This document shows, piece after piece, positions 59,674-64,000 of a DNA stretch of 64,000 bases (within the stretch, counting starts at the first letter, position 1; every line of letters begins with the position of its first letter). The DNA comes from Primula veris (taxonomy: Eukaryota; Streptophyta; Magnoliopsida; Ericales; Primulaceae), in the NCBI GenBank assembly GCA_963682055.1, contig OY821740.1, positions 31,202,795-31,266,794 of the forward strand, read 5' to 3'. The translations under genes and the position numbers were made by a program. Under the pieces are notes generated by a model, which worked only from the letters and a program-made list of their open reading frames with translations, ran no database searches and was not told the origin of the DNA.

Positions 59674-60975
59674 CTGGAAGTTTTTTTAATAAATATTCCG
59701 CACTTTATTAACCTGAAATGATTTTTTTCTTTTTCTTTAAATAATATATACTGAATTACACTTTCTTTCTTGTACTCTTGATGTGAAATCTATGCTTGAA
59801 ATATCTGATAAGAAATTTCAATTTTCTAATGATGCATAATGTTTAATTTTTTATATATGCTTATAAAGAGGGACAGTACCATGATCTATAAATCTTGGTA
59901 AAACCGATTTTTATATTTTTTTTTCCACTTATTTGAGTTTTTCCCCATAAAATTTAATTTTGTCAAACTTATGAGTTTATATATTGGGATACATCATATC
60001 CTCTGTATAAAAATACTCCATATATGAATAAACTCTATAGAGTAATAAAAAATTTCAGAACAAATTCGGTATCAATTATAATAAATAAGAATGAACTCCA
60101 CGCTATCATACTCCATCAATTTTTGAGGTCATACCTTAATAAAATTTACCTCTATATAATAATAAATAACATAAGAGTTCTAGAATAATATATATGTCGT
60201 TTCTATGCTACATTATATATGGTTGAGTATATATACATGTAAAGAAATTATTATATAAAATTTAAATAAATTTTCATGTTTTTGAATACATCATAGTGTA
60301 CTCGATTTTCCAAATAATTATGTATTTAATTAAACTTTCTTAACTTTATGAGTTTAGGATATTCATGATTTTCTAACTCTATTGGATTTATGTGGTTAAA
60401 GTAAAAATATGCACTTGTATTCTAAATATTTGTGTTATTTAGTTAAACAATATATATATGTATATTTTATTATACAAAATACTGATTTAAATAATTTTAT
60501 ATTTTTTATATATGAACTTCCTCTGAGTAATAACGTCTATATAGTAATAACTTTTCTAAGTATCGAACGTACCACTATAAAGAAGTTCTACTGTACATCA
60601 ATACTTATTGAATGCTTTCCCATTTCATTTTTGTTGATAAAGAAAGAAGAAACAAAAAGGTAGATCATCCTAAATTCAGACGAGGCTAACTATAAAAGTT
60701 AAAGAGAGATTACTAGCTAGCACTGTCAATAGTAATTAACTGCTAATTTGAGCGAGTAAAAACTAACGTGTTAGTGACAGATTTCGGCATCCTTCTCAAT
60801 CGTCCAAACCCTTCTCATAGTTATATTTTATTCTTATTTGTAAAGCAATAATATTTTTTCTTATGGCTCCTGTTTATGTTAAAAGCTCGTCAATAAAATT
60901 ATATTTCATGTTTTTCAAAATTTTTAATCAAATCTGGGTTTTTTTTTATAATTATGAATAGAAAATGAAAACCTT
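59674..60975 (+). other. Former intron 1 of NF-YB copy C
   Basis: Aligned with 265-1558, about 3% diverged. The GTAAGT donor is destroyed, so it may now be promoter or leader sequence downstream of the 3' LTR. The 84-codon frame at 60409 lies inside it and is not supported. Confidence 0.5.
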
Positions 60976-62095
60976 ATGGCCCCCGTTGAGAGCACTACCA
61001 TTGATCAGAACCCTGCTCCTGATAGCTCGGAAGATATCTTCCTACCAGCAGCATCGGTGCTCCGTATCATGAAAGAGATCCTACCATCTGATGCAAAAGT
61101 CACGAAAGAAGCGAAGGAGGCAATGCAAGCGTGCGGCATCCAGTTCATTCGGTGGGTGATGCACAATGCTCGTACACACTGCCAGAAAGAAACCCGCACC
61201 CTGGTTACCGCTGAAGACATTATATTTACACTTAAAGAACTGGGTTTTGATGACTACGACCGTATATTGACCCTTTTCCTCAAAAGGTAATATTAACTTA
61301 TGTAATTATAAATTTCTAAGAATGTAAAGGGTTCATTTGGACATGTGCACCCGATACGAGTGACTTAGGTCTCAAATAATGGGAATCGTTGTAATTAACC
61401 GCCTTTAATGTTCAATACTTCAATGTGATCATCACCTCTTTTCCGAGTCCTTAATTTAGGGACATGTCACCTAAAATGTGAAAATTGATAAGTCTTAGTA
61501 GAATTAAATAGGGTTGATGATGGTTGAACACAAGGATTATCCTAAAATAACACTAAAACATAATTCTTTAGGGTTTTGAGAAAAAAGAAAGAAGGCCAAT
61601 CAAAGATTTATAACTCTAACTGGTGGCTACAAGGTCTAACGAATTTGTTTATTTATTTGGTTCACACCTTTTTCTTCTATATTGTTGTACAATTTTAGTC
61701 CTCTTAAACAGTTAAAAAACATGTTTTGTCTAGTTTTATTGCCAGAAAAGATACAATTTTAACTTTTAAGGTCGATAAACCAAGATCGATTTGATTTGAA
61801 GACGTAGAAGGGATACCAGTCTTATTGAGAGTGACATTATTATTTCTTTCCTTTTAGATACCGTGAATCGAAGGAGGGGAAACAAAGCACAAATGATGAA
61901 GGACCGAATGTAATGAATCCCTTCGGCCAATCACCTCCTGCTATGTTTCCCCCCATGACTTTTGGGTTTATCCCCCAATACATGCCTCACATGCCTGCAC
62001 CCGGTCCAAGTGGAGTTCCACAAGAAGGCGTGAACATTAACCATGTTAATGAAGTCCCTTCAAGCTCATCCTCAGGCAACACTCGCCCAGTGTAA
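60976..62095 (+). CDS. NF-YB-like histone-fold subunit, copy C (diverged, 5' end disrupted)
   Basis: Exons 60976-61286 and 61858-62095 keep the intron borders and an open 182-codon frame. Relative to A/B it has A7T, R29L, F38S, H66R, R76L, L120P, G132A, V137M and Y168N, and only two synonymous changes that I found. R76L falls in the loop before TAED that carries basic residues in NF-YB proteins (RKTI type), so DNA or partner contact could be affected. The core cysteines and LGFDDY are retained. The candidate first exon is split by a 6-kb LTR element and its donor is lost, so expression would need the internal ATG and a new promoter. It could be a functional divergent paralogue or an early pseudogene. 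Confidence 0.8.
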
Positions 62096-62280
62096 AAGGG
62101 CAAATAATATGAAGGCAATCTAAGAAATCCATTTCTCCCGACCCAGCTTTGATGCTTAGTTGGTATTACAGGCCTTTAATTTTCGTTTTTCGTTTTTTTT
62201 TTTTTGTTTGAAAAGCTTTAAGCATGGAGAACTATGGTTTTTATTTTCATGAATGAATTTCTTCCATTTTCCATAATAAA

Positions 62281-63983
62281 ATTCCAGATTGCTATTGTTA
62301 CATGGTTGTTATATTTTAGCTAGATTGCTCTTTGATTATAAGGTTGATGAATGATGAAAGTTCTTTACAATGAATACACCTTAAGAAGGGCTAAATATAC
62401 TTTTAAAAAAAAGGGCTAAATATATAGAAAGAAAATCTTATATTTTCATTTCACCCTTCCCCTGATCTATGGACTTTTCTTTTCAGTGTGTTATTTTGTC
62501 TAGATTTCTTTAAATGGAGACCTACTTGAGTACTCTTCCTACGCCCTCCTGCTACGCCCTTTAACATCACAGCCTGTATCCCGCCATGTCATGTAGTAAA
62601 AAACAATTAATATATATATGGTGATATGGGGTGTTAAATTTATAAGATTAATTGAGAAGGCTCTATTGTCACATGTGTTAGCTTATTAGGTGCTCTTGAT
62701 CATGAGGTTGATGTTAGTTCTTTTCAGGCCTGAGTTTCGTTTTCATCAACCTTAGTTTCATGTTGATGTTAGTTCTTTTGAGTACTAATGCCGTCTAAAA
62801 GACCCGAAACCTGAAAACCGCACCGTAAAAAAAAAAAAAATTGTAGGAACCGACCCGTCACAGAATTGTTTTTAGGTCTAGCCAACCCGACTCAACCAGT
62901 TTTAGGGTTGGTTATATGATTTTCAACTCAATACCGCAAAACCAACTTGTAGAACCGACCCCTGAAACCACAATATATACCCATATTTTGATTTATTTTT
63001 TTTTACATATTATTATTATTCTAATAGTCACGTGTATTTACAAATTTACTAGCACGAGTGCCCACGCAAGGCGTGGGATTCAGATCTTAATTCTATTGCT
63101 CATAAGTTGTTCTACTTAACAAATCTTCAAAGGTAATGGAATTAACTAAGAAGTAATGCAACAACTTTACAGAACTGGGAGTTTACTAAAATAGCAAGAG
63201 TGCTTTCTATTCTAAAATCTGAGCGTGCATTTTTCCATATCAATGTGCAACTTAAGGTGCATGCCGCCAAATAAATATACAGGAATTGACTTTTGAGAAA
63301 CAAGGCTACCCATACAATGTCTTGTGTGCTATATATCGGGAATCACCTTCTTTAGACTCAAGGTGACCATGAACGATTTTTACAGATCCGATATCATGAC
63401 AATTATGTCACATCATATTCTACACATTAAGTCTCTGTACTACGTACTATGAGTCATGTTCTTGTCATGATTAAAATGCAGCGTCGACGTAGGCATGGAT
63501 CTGCATGTGAATTGTGAAGTATTATCTATGATCTAATTTATTAAACTACCATCAAAATAACAACGGTATAAGCAAGTAACATAAACAGATGTTAAGTGTT
63601 TGTAAATGGACCGGAGCTCGAGCAAATGCTAAGAAGTTATCAATGTTCGGAGATTCTGAGAAGATAGAAGTAATTAAACATCTAATCATAAACATCTTGA
63701 AAATAATGATGCTGCCTCCCTTTGAGCTTTACTTTACCATATATTATTGCCGTAGGTGTAAAGGTGAAAAATAAATCCCTACTAATTAAACAGCTACACA
63801 CCGATATTGGGGCTCAGAGCCGGCCCTTGTGTGAGCCATAAGGCCCTTTTAGCTTAGGTGCCGACCCTTTTGGAGGCTCCGTTTTTTTCTTTTGGAATAG
63901 TGCTTATGAAAAGAAACTCATATATTTGATTTTTTTTTACTGCATTTATAAATAGCAGTAACGATTTATCAACTCAAAGATTC
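62281..63983. other. 3' flank of NF-YB copy C
   Basis: Homologous to 2864-4565, including the Helitron-like 3' end at 63049-63077 and the same spacer. No gene. Homology to the other units stops at about 63976. Confidence 0.5.
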
Positions 63984-64000
63984 CCCCCCCCCCCCCCCCC
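63983..64000. repeat. Poly-C run at the window edge
   Basis: A C-run follows AACTCAAAGATT, whereas A and B read AACTCAACGGTTAAGACT here and have their poly-C about 85 bases later. This is either a deletion joining to the MITE poly-C or a sequencing/assembly artefact. Confidence 0.5.

Noticed and set aside
60409..60663. 84-codon frame in copy C
   Set aside because: Lies in former intron 1 and is not open in A or B.
61005..61220. Antisense frame over NF-YB exon in copy C
   Set aside because: Shadow of a conserved histone-fold exon.
1..64000. A sex-determining or self-incompatibility locus
   Set aside because: Tandem NF-YB copies with transposons would fit many scenarios; nothing in the sequence shows hemizygosity or linkage to such a trait.

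Overview
Eudicot nuclear DNA: AT-rich, with U-rich introns carrying GT..AG borders and plant-type repeats (L1-type LINEs with a terminal RNase H domain, a tRNA-Met-primed LTR element, a TRIM, hAT-like MITEs, a Helitron end). The LINE proteins read like those of asterids, but that assignment is weak and the species is not identified.

The only host gene recognised is a small, divergent NF-YB (CCAAT-binding factor subunit B, histone-fold) gene, present three times on the + strand: copy A (about 207-2678), copy B (26943-29414) and copy C (60976-62095, 5' end broken). A and B sit in two near-identical units of about 26.74 kb (1-26736 and 26737-53399). A third unit starts near 53400 and runs off the window. 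A and B differ at only a handful of bases over the first ~25.4 kb, then abruptly diverge at 25429/52171, which looks like the unequal-crossover point of a very recent duplication. Copy C is about 2-3% diverged and carries a 6-kb LTR retrotransposon that A and B lack.

Inside each 26.7-kb unit, in order: TATA box and candidate short first exon; NF-YB exons; a 3' flank with a Helitron terminus and a poly-C-bearing MITE; a dead full-length LINE (minus strand, 17-bp target duplication) inserted at the edge of a TRIM; an older, truncated NF-YB relic whose intron holds a second, 5'-truncated LINE; AT-rich spacer with coding-like scraps and a duplicated 150-bp block; an A-rich tract and a ~35-bp minisatellite; an unexplained ~100-bp-period degenerate array interrupted by a MITE; and a hAT-like MITE just before the next gene. 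The flank downstream of each gene (about 4980-5600) is related to the flank upstream of the next (about 25360-26560), so at least one older tandem duplication round preceded the recent one.

In copy C the LTR element lies inside the candidate first exon and that exon's splice donor is lost; the remaining reading frame carries nine amino-acid changes against two synonymous ones. The most interesting biology is therefore the birth, decay and possible divergence of a tandem NF-YB family, plus two unexplained non-coding structures (the ~100-bp array and the repeat-rich non-coding interior of the LTR element).
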